A DNA stretch of 64,000 nt. Source: Fimenecus sp045593555. Lineage in GTDB: Bacteria; Bacillota; Clostridia; Oscillospirales; Acutalibacteraceae. This document shows positions 1-7,917 of the stretch, piece after piece. Both the position numbers and the translations under genes were made by a program. Position 1 is the first letter of the stretch, and every line of letters starts with the position of its first letter. The stretch spans positions 11,716-75,715 of the forward strand of contig JAZNWU010000006.1 of NCBI GenBank assembly GCA_045593555.1, given 5' to 3'. The notes under the pieces were generated by a model. The model saw nothing but the letters and a program-made list of their open reading frames with translations. It had not been told where the DNA came from and made no database searches.

Positions 1-1
1 T

Positions 2-1447
2 AATAATACTAAGAATGGTGGTACAAACCCAACTGTTGAATTTACATTCACTGGTACAGGCTTTGATGTTATCAGCTTGACAGATAAGACAACAGGCGTG
101 TTCTATATGGAAATTTTCGATGAAAACGGAACTCGTGTAGGCAAACGAAATGTTGTTGATACATACTATGGTTACTCATATGGTCAGCTTTATGCAGATG
201 AAAACGGTGAAACAACTCTTACAGAAACAGATAAGCCAGTTTACAAGAGTGCCGAAAATGAAGCCGTGACAACAGTTGCAACTTACTATTCAACTAACGA
301 TGCGGGCGAAACAGTGATTGTAACTAAGCCATCATACCTTGATGTTTCAGGTTCCGGATACACAAGCACACCAACATATTATGATGCAGATGGTAACCTT
401 ACAACAACAGAAACTGAAAATGTTGCTTATGCTTACGCTTACGCTTACGGTTGGGTTGTAGGTGGAGATTCAGAAGGTCTTTATCAGATTCCTGTAATTA
501 AGAAGACAGGTCTTGATTATGGTACATACAGAGTAGTTCTTACTCCAATGTACACAAAGATGTTTGATAATACAGGTGCTGGACAGTTCGACCTTTATGT
601 TGACGCTATCCGTATTTATGACCCAGCAGGTAAGGATGACGGTGTTGACTCAACAATCCTTCCTGAATACAAGTACGATAATGAATCTTATCCAAACTAC
701 CTTGAACTCAAGGATATGCTTATCGGTGCTGACTCGCTTTCAGAAGATTCAGCAACACAAGGTATTGTCTTCATCGACGGTATTGCTGCTCTTGATAATG
801 ACCTTGAAAAACTCAAGCTTGCAGGTCCAAACAACGAACTCTACCTTGCAAAAGGTCAGGCAGTTGCATTCGAGATTTGGGCAAGTGCAGTTCCTGATGA
901 AGTTCAGATTGGTATGAAGTCCGCTCAGGGTGTTCCTACATTTACTGTAACATATGAGGGGAATTCTGCTAATAAGGAAATCAAAACAGCAACTGAAATG
1001 AACTACATTATCAACGGCTTACTTCCTGCTGATGGTAAACTTACATGGTCAGAAGTTGTAGTTGATGGTATAACATATTACAGAACAAATACAGTTGTTA
1101 TTCAGAATACATCAGTAGATGACAGTATTCTTGCTATTACAAGTCTTAAGTGGACATTTACAGGTGTTGGTCAGTATGGCCGCTATGAAGCAAATGTAAG
1201 TGAAACTGCTTCTGTAATGTCATTTATGTCAAGCGAGTCAACAGTTAGTGATGCTTACACAATGATGGCTACAAAATCTACTACGGATGATGATGTAACA
1301 GATGACGATGCAGGTGCAGAAATCATTCCTGGTGACAATGAAGATACAAATGATACTAATGATGAGTATCAGGAAGAACTTACTTGGATTCAGAGAATTA
1401 TTAAAGCAATTACAAACTTCTTTAAAAAGATTTTTGGCTTGGCTTAA
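2..1447 (+). CDS. Large secreted/surface protein, 3' portion only
   Basis: The reading frame is already open at base 2, so the N-terminus lies outside the window; a TTG at 77 is not a credible start. What remains is about 481 residues rich in Thr, Asp, Tyr and beta-strand-like segments, resembling Gram-positive extracellular proteins with carbohydrate-binding-like modules (my inference; no catalytic motif seen). An Ala-Tyr alternating tract lies near base 430. After an acidic Asp/Thr linker (about 1285-1370) the protein ends in a basic amphipathic helix with IQRIIKAITNFFKKIF rather than an LPXTG anchor. It stops 23 bases before the peptide precursor gene with no terminator between, so the two are probably co-transcribed. 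Confidence 0.75.
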   Translation, partial: NNTKNGGTNPTVEFTFTGTGFDVISLTDKTTGVFYMEIFDENGTRVGKRNVVDTYYGYSYGQLYADENGETTLTETDKPVYKSAENEAVTTVATYYSTNDAGETVIVTKPSYLDVSGSGYTSTPTYYDADGNLTTTETENVAYAYAYAYGWVVGGDSEGLYQIPVIKKTGLDYGTYRVVLTPMYTKMFDNTGAGQFDLYVDAIRIYDPAGKDDGVDSTILPEYKYDNESYPNYLELKDMLIGADSLSEDSATQGIVFIDGIAALDNDLEKLKLAGPNNELYLAKGQAVAFEIWASAVPDEVQIGMKSAQGVPTFTVTYEGNSANKEIKTATEMNYIINGLLPADGKLTWSEVVVDGITYYRTNTVVIQNTSVDDSILAITSLKWTFTGVGQYGRYEANVSETASVMSFMSSESTVSDAYTMMATKSTTDDDVTDDDAGAEIIPGDNEDTNDTNDEYQEELTWIQRIIKAITNFFKKIFGLA

Positions 1448-1470
1448 AAGTTGGAAGGAGGATATGAACA

Positions 1471-1719
1471 ATGAAAAAACGTTATGTTAAACCACAAATT
1501 GCATATGAATCATTCCAACTTTCGACAAGTATTGCTGCAAGTTGTGCACTTTTAGGCTCACAGTCTGCACAGTATGTTTGTCCGGTAACAGACCCGGATT
1601 CAGGCTTCATACTCTTCACAGATGATATTTCCTCACCATGTGATACTGCTCCGGTAGGTGGTAATGACAGCGTTTGCTACGACGTTCCTGTAGCAAACTG
1701 GAATGTATTCTCGTCATAA
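1471..1719 (+). CDS. Probable RiPP precursor peptide, 82 aa
   Basis: An 82-residue peptide behind a strong GGAGG site. The N-terminal third (KPQIAYESFQLSTSIAASC) looks like a leader; the rest looks like a core with Cys at 25, 37, 57 and 69, many Ser/Thr/Asp/Gly, and a C-terminal Ser-Ser. It has no hydrophobic signal peptide. Downstream lie a radical SAM/SPASM enzyme and a PqqD-like protein, the usual partners of ribosomally made, post-translationally modified peptides, plus a kinase-like ATPase. The Ser-Ser terminus is notable because HprK-like kinases in some lasso-peptide clusters phosphorylate a C-terminal Ser. The role is inferred from context; the mature product is unknown. Confidence 0.72.
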   Translation: MKKRYVKPQIAYESFQLSTSIAASCALLGSQSAQYVCPVTDPDSGFILFTDDISSPCDTAPVGGNDSVCYDVPVANWNVFSS

Positions 1720-1730
1720 ATAAAATTTAA

Positions 1731-1769
1731 ACGGAGTTCGTCATAGTGATGGTGAACTCCGTTGCTTTT
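1731..1769 (+). terminator. Hairpin between precursor and modification genes (attenuator)
   Basis: Perfect 9-bp stem, ACGGAGTTC (1731-1739) with GAACTCCGT (1754-1762), followed by TGCTTTTA. It sits 11 bases after the precursor stop and before the lipoprotein start. A leaky terminator here would give much more precursor than enzyme mRNA, as is common in peptide clusters. Confidence 0.6.
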
Positions 1770-1780
1770 AGGATTAGATT

Positions 1781-2488
1781 ATGAAATATATAAAAAAGAT
1801 TTCTGTTCTTCTTTTATGTTTTCTTATTATTGCAGGTCTTTGTGCTTGTAATAAGGATGATGATATAAAAAATGAAGAGCCAATGGATAAAATTCCTGTT
1901 GTAACTGAAGAGGTCAAAGTTGAACAAGTTTCTGATTTTGACGCAAAAGAGTCAAAAGACTCTCAGATTGGTGTTACTGTTGACAATTTTCTTAAAATTA
2001 TCAGCATAGGTGAAAGAGATGGTGTTCTCAGTGTTTTCGTAAGAAATGTTTCTGACGAGGACATTCAATATGCGCTTTTAAGTGTCATGACGGGTGATGG
2101 TAGAGCCGAATTTCCGATTTCTACCTTAACAGCAGGTGCAAGTGCGACTCTTCGCTGTAATAATGGCTATATTTTTGATGATGATGCCGTATATTACGGA
2201 TGGAAAGTTGAAAATAAAGCTATTTTCAAGGAAGAACTTTCCTGTTATCCTGATGTGTTTGAAATTGATGGTGTTAATGGATTTATTTCAATAAAAAATA
2301 TTTCCGATAAAGATGTCGAAGGCAAAATTTATATTTACTATAAAAATGTTACTGACGGAGTTTATGACGATGGTGTAACATACAGAGCGTATGTTGACGG
2401 TCTTGAAAAAGGTGAAAAAACACAAATTAAGACTCAGCACTATTTAAAGGACTCAAGTCGTATTTTGTTTGTGACTTATGCAGAGTAA
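1781..2488 (+). CDS. Lipoprotein in the peptide cluster, unknown function
   Basis: 235 residues. A basic start, a hydrophobic stretch (8-20) and a lipobox-like LCAC with lipidated Cys predicted at residue 23 indicate export and membrane anchoring. The mature part is acidic and appears to contain two beta-rich repeats (around 60-140 and 160-235) sharing phrases of the type V(R/K)N(V/I)SD(E/K)D, suggesting tandem Ig-like folds. No enzyme motif is visible. The last 11 bases overlap the HprK-like gene, implying translational coupling and a role in the same pathway, for example peptide handling, immunity or reception at the surface (inference). Confidence 0.7.
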   Translation: MKYIKKISVLLLCFLIIAGLCACNKDDDIKNEEPMDKIPVVTEEVKVEQVSDFDAKESKDSQIGVTVDNFLKIISIGERDGVLSVFVRNVSDEDIQYALLSVMTGDGRAEFPISTLTAGASATLRCNNGYIFDDDAVYYGWKVENKAIFKEELSCYPDVFEIDGVNGFISIKNISDKDVEGKIYIYYKNVTDGVYDDGVTYRAYVDGLEKGEKTQIKTQHYLKDSSRILFVTYAE

Positions 2489-3314
2489 GAATTATAAGTT
2501 TTTTGATACTGTTATTCAGGTTATAACCCCGGAAGAAATAGTTGACGAAGAACCTTTTGTTAACTTTTTGAGTGAGGAAAAACCTGATTGCATTGTTACA
2601 TTTGAATATGTGGCACAATTGCCGGAATTAGCAGAAAATATTACCACTGATAGCGAAATCAGTTTTGCAACTGATGGTGATACGAGTATGTGCTGGTATA
2701 GAAATCATGGCAAAGAAGGTTATTTTGCTTGTCGGATTTTCGATGGTGAAAGTTATCGTGTTCAAGTGATTGAGGAGTATCGTGGTAAGCTTTGGAATGG
2801 CATAATATTTAATCTTTTAGGATTTGAAGAGATTATTGCAAAACATAATGGCGTTGTTTTACACGCTTCAGCAGTGCTGAAAAATGGAAAAATGATTCTT
2901 TTTACTGCTCCGTGTGGGACAGGTAAGTCAACTCAGGCTGATTTGTGGAATAAATATGCAAATGCAGAAATTGTCAATGGTGATAAAGCCCTTGTAAGTT
3001 TAAAGGATGAATTGCTGTTTGCAGGCGGACTTCCGTTTTCAGGCTCATCCGATATCTGTAAAAATATTTCTGCACCATTGGCTGCTATTGTGTGCCTTGG
3101 TCAGGCAAAAGAAAATTCAATCAGAAGAATAAGTGAGAGAGAAGCTTTTGTTGCTTTAATGCAAGGGAATTATCGTTCAGGCATAACAAAAGAATCTTCG
3201 CAGAAAACAATAGATGTATTAGAAAAAATCTGTAGTACAGTCCCTGTGTACCGACTTGATTGTTTACCGGATAAAACGGCAGTAGAATGTCTTGAAAAGG
3301 AGTTGGAAATATGA
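2478..3314 (+). CDS. HPr kinase-like (HprK-related) ATPase/kinase
   Basis: 278 residues. A variable N-terminal half is followed by an HprK-type kinase fold: VVLHASAV (about 127-133), Walker A APCGTGKST (144-152) and an NGDK segment (167-170). It is shorter than true HprK (about 310 aa) and does not show the HprK signature, so it fits the HprK-related proteins found beside radical SAM and PqqD-like genes. Relatives in lasso-peptide clusters phosphorylate the precursor's C-terminal serine; acting on the Ser-Ser end of the peptide at 1471 is a plausible but unproven role. It overlaps both neighbours, the downstream one by ATGA. Confidence 0.75.
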   Translation: MQSKNYKFFDTVIQVITPEEIVDEEPFVNFLSEEKPDCIVTFEYVAQLPELAENITTDSEISFATDGDTSMCWYRNHGKEGYFACRIFDGESYRVQVIEEYRGKLWNGIIFNLLGFEEIIAKHNGVVLHASAVLKNGKMILFTAPCGTGKSTQADLWNKYANAEIVNGDKALVSLKDELLFAGGLPFSGSSDICKNISAPLAAIVCLGQAKENSIRRISEREAFVALMQGNYRSGITKESSQKTIDVLEKICSTVPVYRLDCLPDKTAVECLEKELEI

Positions 3315-4375
3315 GCGTAGAACCAAAATTATCAACATATCTCCACTCAAAGGCTATTGCAAAGGGAATTCCTATTTCGGGCACTTTTGAATTGACATCA
3401 CGATGTAATTTCCGTTGTGAAATGTGCTATGTTCACGACGAATGCCACAGCAGAGATAAGCTTTCAACAGAACAATGGTTAAGTCTTGCAGAAGATGCAA
3501 AAAAAGCAGGTACTCTTTTTTTGTTGCTTACGGGTGGAGAACCTCTTATCCGTGACGATTTCCCTTATTTATACACAGAGCTGAAAAAAATGGGCTTCAT
3601 GGTGTCGATTAATACTAACGGAAGTCTGTTGCATAAACATTTTGATTTGTTCAGTAAGTATCCACCATCAAGAGTAAATGTTTCTCTTTATGGTGCTGAC
3701 GATGAAACTTACGAGAAACTTTGTAAGACAAGAGCATTTTCACAAGTAACTGAAAATATCAGAAAACTTAAGGAAATAGGAATATCAGTTAAACTTAATA
3801 CAGTTTTTACAAACAGAAATAACCATCAGTATAAGGAAATAATAGATATTTCTGAATCACTTGACATACCATTAAGCACAACAGCTTATGCTTATCCTCA
3901 GGTGCGTCTTGATAAGGCTTTTGGTGAAAATTCAGGTAGAATGTCACCGTTTGAGGCTGCTCAATGCACAGTTAATTGCGAAAAATATCGTTTTCGTAAT
4001 GGTGACTTTTCAGAAAGAGCGAAGAAAATTCTTGAGGAATCTGACGACGAAAAGTGCGATAGAGTTTCTTGTCGTGCAGGCAGAGCAGCATATTGGATAA
4101 CAAGCGAAGGCTTTATGCAACCTTGTGGTCTTTTACCTAAAATTCGGATAAATGTTCTAGAAGAAGGCTTTGAAAATGCCTGGAATCAGCTTGTGGCTCA
4201 GGTTAAGGAAATTCGTTTGCCAAAAAAGTGCGTGACATGTAAATATTCAAATATTTGTCATGCTTGTGCTGCTATGAGTTATGCTGAAACAGGACATTTT
4301 GACCTTGTGCCTGAATATATCTGTCAGATGAGTAAAAGTGTTTATGAATTGACCAGGAAAGAACAAGGTGAATGA
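3311..4375 (+). CDS. Radical SAM/SPASM peptide-modifying enzyme
   Basis: 354 residues. The SAM-cluster motif is C32-x3-C36-x2-C39, followed by a GGEP motif (75-78). The C-terminal SPASM region carries Cys at 254, 272, 307, 310, 316, 319 and 338, enough for auxiliary iron-sulfur clusters. Such enzymes make thioether or C-C crosslinks, or other radical changes, on peptide substrates. The start codon overlaps the kinase stop and a PqqD-like gene follows directly, so the natural substrate is the 82-aa peptide at 1471. The reaction type (for example Cys thioether) cannot be read from sequence. Confidence 0.88.
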   Translation: MSVEPKLSTYLHSKAIAKGIPISGTFELTSRCNFRCEMCYVHDECHSRDKLSTEQWLSLAEDAKKAGTLFLLLTGGEPLIRDDFPYLYTELKKMGFMVSINTNGSLLHKHFDLFSKYPPSRVNVSLYGADDETYEKLCKTRAFSQVTENIRKLKEIGISVKLNTVFTNRNNHQYKEIIDISESLDIPLSTTAYAYPQVRLDKAFGENSGRMSPFEAAQCTVNCEKYRFRNGDFSERAKKILEESDDEKCDRVSCRAGRAAYWITSEGFMQPCGLLPKIRINVLEEGFENAWNQLVAQVKEIRLPKKCVTCKYSNICHACAAMSYAETGHFDLVPEYICQMSKSVYELTRKEQGE

Positions 4376-4376
4376 T

Positions 4377-4640
4377 ATGCAAATAAAAAAAGAAATGATA
4401 CTTCGGGAAATCGCAGGCGAGAATATTCTTGTTCCGGGTGCTGATGCTGTCCTTAATTTAAACGGACTTTTTGTTGTTACAGAAACAGGTGCATTTATAT
4501 GGAAGCTTCTTCCCGATGTGAAAACAGAAGAAGATATTCTCAATAAAATGCTTGAAGAATATGATATCGACAAGGAAACTGCACAGAAAGATATTGCAGA
4601 ATTTCTTGAAAGATTAAGAAAATTTGGAATAATTGATTAA
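4377..4640 (+). CDS. PqqD-family RiPP recognition element protein
   Basis: About 87 residues with the PqqD/RRE pattern: an N-terminal beta region, LNLNGLFVVTETGAFIWKLL, then a helical half ending in FLERLRKFGIID. Such proteins bind leader peptides and deliver them to the modifying enzyme. A GTG at 4368 is also open, but AAGGTG at 4365-4370 is correctly spaced for the ATG at 4377, so I use that. It is the last gene of the cluster, followed at once by a strong terminator. Confidence 0.85.
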   Translation: MQIKKEMILREIAGENILVPGADAVLNLNGLFVVTETGAFIWKLLPDVKTEEDILNKMLEEYDIDKETAQKDIAEFLERLRKFGIID

Positions 4641-4648
4641 ATAAAAAA

Positions 4649-4682
4649 GGACAAGGCTTCAAACCTTGTCCTGTATTTTTGT
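4649..4682 (+). terminator. Rho-independent terminator of the peptide cluster
   Basis: Perfect 8-bp stem GGACAAGG (4649-4656) and CCTTGTCC (4664-4671), followed by TGTATTTTT. An A-rich run on the left arm makes it usable from the minus strand too, ending the convergent FAD oxidoreductase gene. Confidence 0.85.
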
Positions 4683-6005
4683 TTAATGCTTGAAACAAGC
4701 ATTATATTCTTCAACCCAGCGTAAGATTGTCCTACGATTATATGTAGTTGGCATTGCAGCAGTTACTGCAGTTGCTCTTGCTAACTGAAGTCCCATTTTA
4801 ACAACCTTACCAAGAATAACTTTATTGTTAATAAGACCGTTAAGTTTAATTTTAATGTCGTTCATTGACATTCCGCTAAGCATTGCACCAAGGCTTGTAG
4901 AATCAGCGTCAATTGTCATATCTTCTGCATTGAGGATACCTTTTGCAAAAATATAATCAAGTTCAGGACCTTCAAGTCGTGTAAGCAACAACTTGACACA
5001 AGCAAGAGGTGCTAAAGCTGCACCTATTTCCTTGTAAAAATTCTTTTGATATGTCCAGAGGGTCTCTGCACTATAAGAACCACTTAAATCGTTTGTAATG
5101 GCATCAGCAAGGATTTTAGCAGCCTTCAATGCGTTTGCAATGCCTGAACCAATAACAGGCACTGTCATAAATGCACTGTCACCGATTGCAGCATATCCAT
5201 CAGCAATAAGAACACCTAATGGCTGACGAACCGGAATGTTGGCAAAACTATCGCCACGGACAATTTCTGTGCCGATACTTGGATTTGACTCTCTTAACAT
5301 ATCAATCTGATTCATTGCATATTCACGGTCAAACGAACGGAAACGACCGATGAGGACGTCTGTATGTTCTTCTTCAGTAGCAACCCAAGAAATTCCCAGT
5401 TCATTATTTGGAAGGAGAATAAGCTTAAACTTATCCTTATCCTCAACCTCAGCTGTTTTATTGAAGAATGCTCTGTAAACATAGAATTGTTCATATTCAA
5501 CAGGCTCATTCTGAATCCCCATTGATGATGGCAAAGCACTTCTTACAGGGGAGTTAAGGCCACAAGCATCAATAACAAGGTCAGCGAGATATTCGCCTTT
5601 GTCTGTTTTTATACCTACAACTCTGTTACCAAATAGAATCGGTTTTTCGATATTTTCTTCATATTGGAATTTGACACCTGATTTTTCAGCGTGTTCGATA
5701 AGATGAGCATATATGTCACGACGTTCCATCTGAATTTCTTTTTTGTCATCCTCTGTGTTTTGAGTAAGAGCAGTTTCCATAGCTGGACCATAGAAAGTCA
5801 TATCTTGCTTTAATTTGAATTTTTCAGGAAGTGGAAGCCCAATTGCTGTCCAGCCTTTTTTATCAAATATATCTGTCCAGTCGTAGCCCATTTTGTCTTT
5901 AGCATTTCTTTCATAAACAGTAACGTCAAAACCTTTTTTTGCGAGAAGCATTGCAGTGGCAATTCCACCGTGCCCACCACCGGCAACAATGATTCTTTTT
6001 CCCAT
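4683..6005 (-). CDS. FAD-dependent oxidoreductase (UbiH/PHBH-like monooxygenase or reductase)
   Basis: About 440 residues. The N-terminal Rossmann motif GGGHGG with a downstream VYERN acidic residue binds FAD, and a later GDSAFMTVPVIGSG segment is the second FAD motif of the p-hydroxybenzoate hydroxylase / geranylgeranyl-reductase superfamily. The substrate cannot be told. The ORF opens nine codons upstream, but a GAGGG site 5' of the MGKRII methionine favours a start at 6005. It is divergent from an acyl-activating enzyme with abutting promoters, suggesting lipid or isoprenoid chemistry (inference). Confidence 0.75.
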   Translation of the reverse strand: MGKRIIVAGGGHGGIATAMLLAKKGFDVTVYERNAKDKMGYDWTDIFDKKGWTAIGLPLPEKFKLKQDMTFYGPAMETALTQNTEDDKKEIQMERRDIYAHLIEHAEKSGVKFQYEENIEKPILFGNRVVGIKTDKGEYLADLVIDACGLNSPVRSALPSSMGIQNEPVEYEQFYVYRAFFNKTAEVEDKDKFKLILLPNNELGISWVATEEEHTDVLIGRFRSFDREYAMNQIDMLRESNPSIGTEIVRGDSFANIPVRQPLGVLIADGYAAIGDSAFMTVPVIGSGIANALKAAKILADAITNDLSGSYSAETLWTYQKNFYKEIGAALAPLACVKLLLTRLEGPELDYIFAKGILNAEDMTIDADSTSLGAMLSGMSMNDIKIKLNGLINNKVILGKVVKMGLQLARATAVTAAMPTTYNRRTILRWVEEYNACFKH

Positions 6006-6048
6006 TTTATCCCTCTTTTCCAGAAATTCCAATTAAGGATTTATAAAA

Positions 6049-6077
6049 ATTATATCATAAAACACTTGCATTATCAA
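6049..6077 (-). promoter_or_regulatory. Promoter of the FAD oxidoreductase
   Basis: On the minus strand: -35 TTGATA (6072-6077), 17-bp spacer, -10 TATAAT (6049-6054). It abuts the -35 of the plus-strand promoter exactly. Confidence 0.7.
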
Positions 6078-6095
6078 CACAATAAATGGTATAAT
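6066..6095 (+). promoter_or_regulatory. Promoter of the acyl ligase gene
   Basis: -35 TTGCAT (6066-6071), 18-bp spacer, -10 TATAAT (6090-6095). It is back to back with the minus-strand promoter, giving a roughly 125-base leader before the ATG. Confidence 0.6.
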
Positions 6096-6221
6096 GCATA
6101 CTGATATTAAAATGGTTGTTTTATGGGTATTAATGACATAAGTTGAAAAAATAAAGAACACGATGTTAATTTGGTAGTGGATATAGTTAGCAAAATGTTC
6201 AAGAGAAGGAAATAAAAAGAG

Positions 6222-7868
6222 ATGATGAACAAAACACACAAAAATGCGGCAAAGGTTGAAATTCCTGAATATCAGACAATTCGTGAAATTGTTTTTGAGG
6301 GGACAGAACGAGGCGGAAATAACAAGCAGTTTATGTTTCTTGACAGAAACAAAGAACTTCAGGAAATCAATTATAATCAGACATTTTACAGAATTCGTAC
6401 ACTCAGCACATATTTTTACAGTAAAGGTTTAAAAGACGGTAAAAAGATTGCAATTGTTTCAGAAAATCTCATTGACTGGGGTTTTGCATATTACGCAATT
6501 ATCGTTGGTGGTAATGTTTGCGTTCCTATGGATGCAAAACTTTCTTATGAAGATATTGAAGACCAGATTATCCGTTGTGATTGTGATGCTGTTGTTTATT
6601 CAAAGAAATTCTCAAAGTTTGTTGAGCAGATTAAGGCAAATCCTGAAGTTCCTCAGATGGAATATTTCTTTATGGATGAGTTCGACACATATTATGCTGA
6701 AGGCGAAAAGATGATTGCTGATGGTAATGACTATTTCGATAAGGTTGAAATTAAGCCTGATGATTTAGCTGCTATCGTATTTACTTCAGGAACAACAGGT
6801 AAGAGTAAAGGTGTTATGCTCACTCATAAGAATGTTGCAAGTAACTGTTCAGCTTCTTTAAGAGTATTAACAGGTCGTCATGCTATTGCATTCTTACCTT
6901 TACATCACACTCTTTCATGGGTTAGCGGCCTTTATGCTACATATATCGTTTCTGAATGGGGTTATCTTTGCGATAGTATCAATCATATCCAGCAGGATAT
7001 AAAGAAATTCCAGCCATACAATTTTACAGGTGTGCCACTTGTTGTTGAAACAGTTTATGACAGAATCTGGAAAACTGCTCGCAAAATGGGCAAGGAAGAA
7101 TTACTTAAAAAAGGTATTAAAATCAGTAATTTCCTTATGAAATTTGGTATTGACAAGCGTCGTAAGATTTTCAAGATGGTTCACGATAATCTCGGTGGAA
7201 ATCTCGATATGATTATCTGTGGCGGTGCATATCTTGACCCTAAATACGAAAAGGGACTTTATGATATTGGTATCGACGTTTTCAATGGTTATGGTCTTAC
7301 AGAATGTTCACCTGTTATCACTTGTAATCATCCAAGAAAATTCAAGTTTGGTAGTGTTGGTACTCCACTTGATTGTAATGAAATTAAGATTGTTGACCCT
7401 GATGAAGATGGCGTTGGTGAAATCTATGTAAGAGGCTCAAATGTTATGGTTGGATACTATAACGACCCTGAGGCTACTGCAGAAGCATTCGACGGCGATT
7501 GGTTCAAGACAGGTGACTTCGGAAGAATCGATGAAGATGGATTTCTCTTTATGGTTGGTAGAAAGAAGAATTTGATTATTCTTTCTAATGGTAAGAATGT
7601 TTCACCTGAAGAAGTCGAAGAAAAACTTATGAACAAAATCCCTTATATTAAGGAAGTTCTTGTTTATCAGGAAGGCGATAAGATAACAGGTGAATTCTTC
7701 CTTAATGAAGAAGATTATCCTGATTGCAAAGACAAGCTTGATGCAGATGTTAAGGCTGTAAACGCAGAAATGCCTGCATTCAAGAGAGTAACAAAAATTA
7801 CAATGCGTGATACTGAATTCCCAAAGACAACAACACTTAAAATTGCAAGAAAGTATCACACAAATTAA
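6222..7868 (+). CDS. AMP-binding acyl-CoA / acyl-ACP synthetase
   Basis: 548 residues, full length for the ANL superfamily. Visible motifs: the phosphate loop FTSGTTGKSKGVMLTH (about 187-202), GYGLTE, the KTGDFG aspartate, GRKKNLIILSNGKNVSPEE with the hinge, and a C-terminal PKTTTLKIARK lysine. It activates a carboxylic acid, probably a fatty acid, as acyl-AMP and then thioester. Neighbouring PlsC-like, FAD and radical SAM genes suggest that the acid feeds membrane lipid remodelling (inference). There is no signal peptide, so it is cytosolic or membrane-peripheral. Confidence 0.85.
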   Translation: MMNKTHKNAAKVEIPEYQTIREIVFEGTERGGNNKQFMFLDRNKELQEINYNQTFYRIRTLSTYFYSKGLKDGKKIAIVSENLIDWGFAYYAIIVGGNVCVPMDAKLSYEDIEDQIIRCDCDAVVYSKKFSKFVEQIKANPEVPQMEYFFMDEFDTYYAEGEKMIADGNDYFDKVEIKPDDLAAIVFTSGTTGKSKGVMLTHKNVASNCSASLRVLTGRHAIAFLPLHHTLSWVSGLYATYIVSEWGYLCDSINHIQQDIKKFQPYNFTGVPLVVETVYDRIWKTARKMGKEELLKKGIKISNFLMKFGIDKRRKIFKMVHDNLGGNLDMIICGGAYLDPKYEKGLYDIGIDVFNGYGLTECSPVITCNHPRKFKFGSVGTPLDCNEIKIVDPDEDGVGEIYVRGSNVMVGYYNDPEATAEAFDGDWFKTGDFGRIDEDGFLFMVGRKKNLIILSNGKNVSPEEVEEKLMNKIPYIKEVLVYQEGDKITGEFFLNEEDYPDCKDKLDADVKAVNAEMPAFKRVTKITMRDTEFPKTTTLKIARKYHTN

Positions 7869-7883
7869 ATTGTATATAATTTG

Positions 7884-7917
7884 ATGCCATCCATATCGGA
7901 TGGCATTTTTGTTTTTA
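7884..7917 (+). terminator. Terminator of the acyl ligase gene
   Basis: Perfect 9-bp stem ATGCCATCC (7884-7892) and GGATGGCAT (7898-7906) with a 5-base loop, then TTTTTGTTTTT. It lies between convergent genes. Confidence 0.9.

Noticed and set aside
424..450. Ala-Tyr codon repeat as a tandem repeat array
   Set aside because: Only about four units inside a coding frame; a low-complexity protein tract, not a DNA repeat array.
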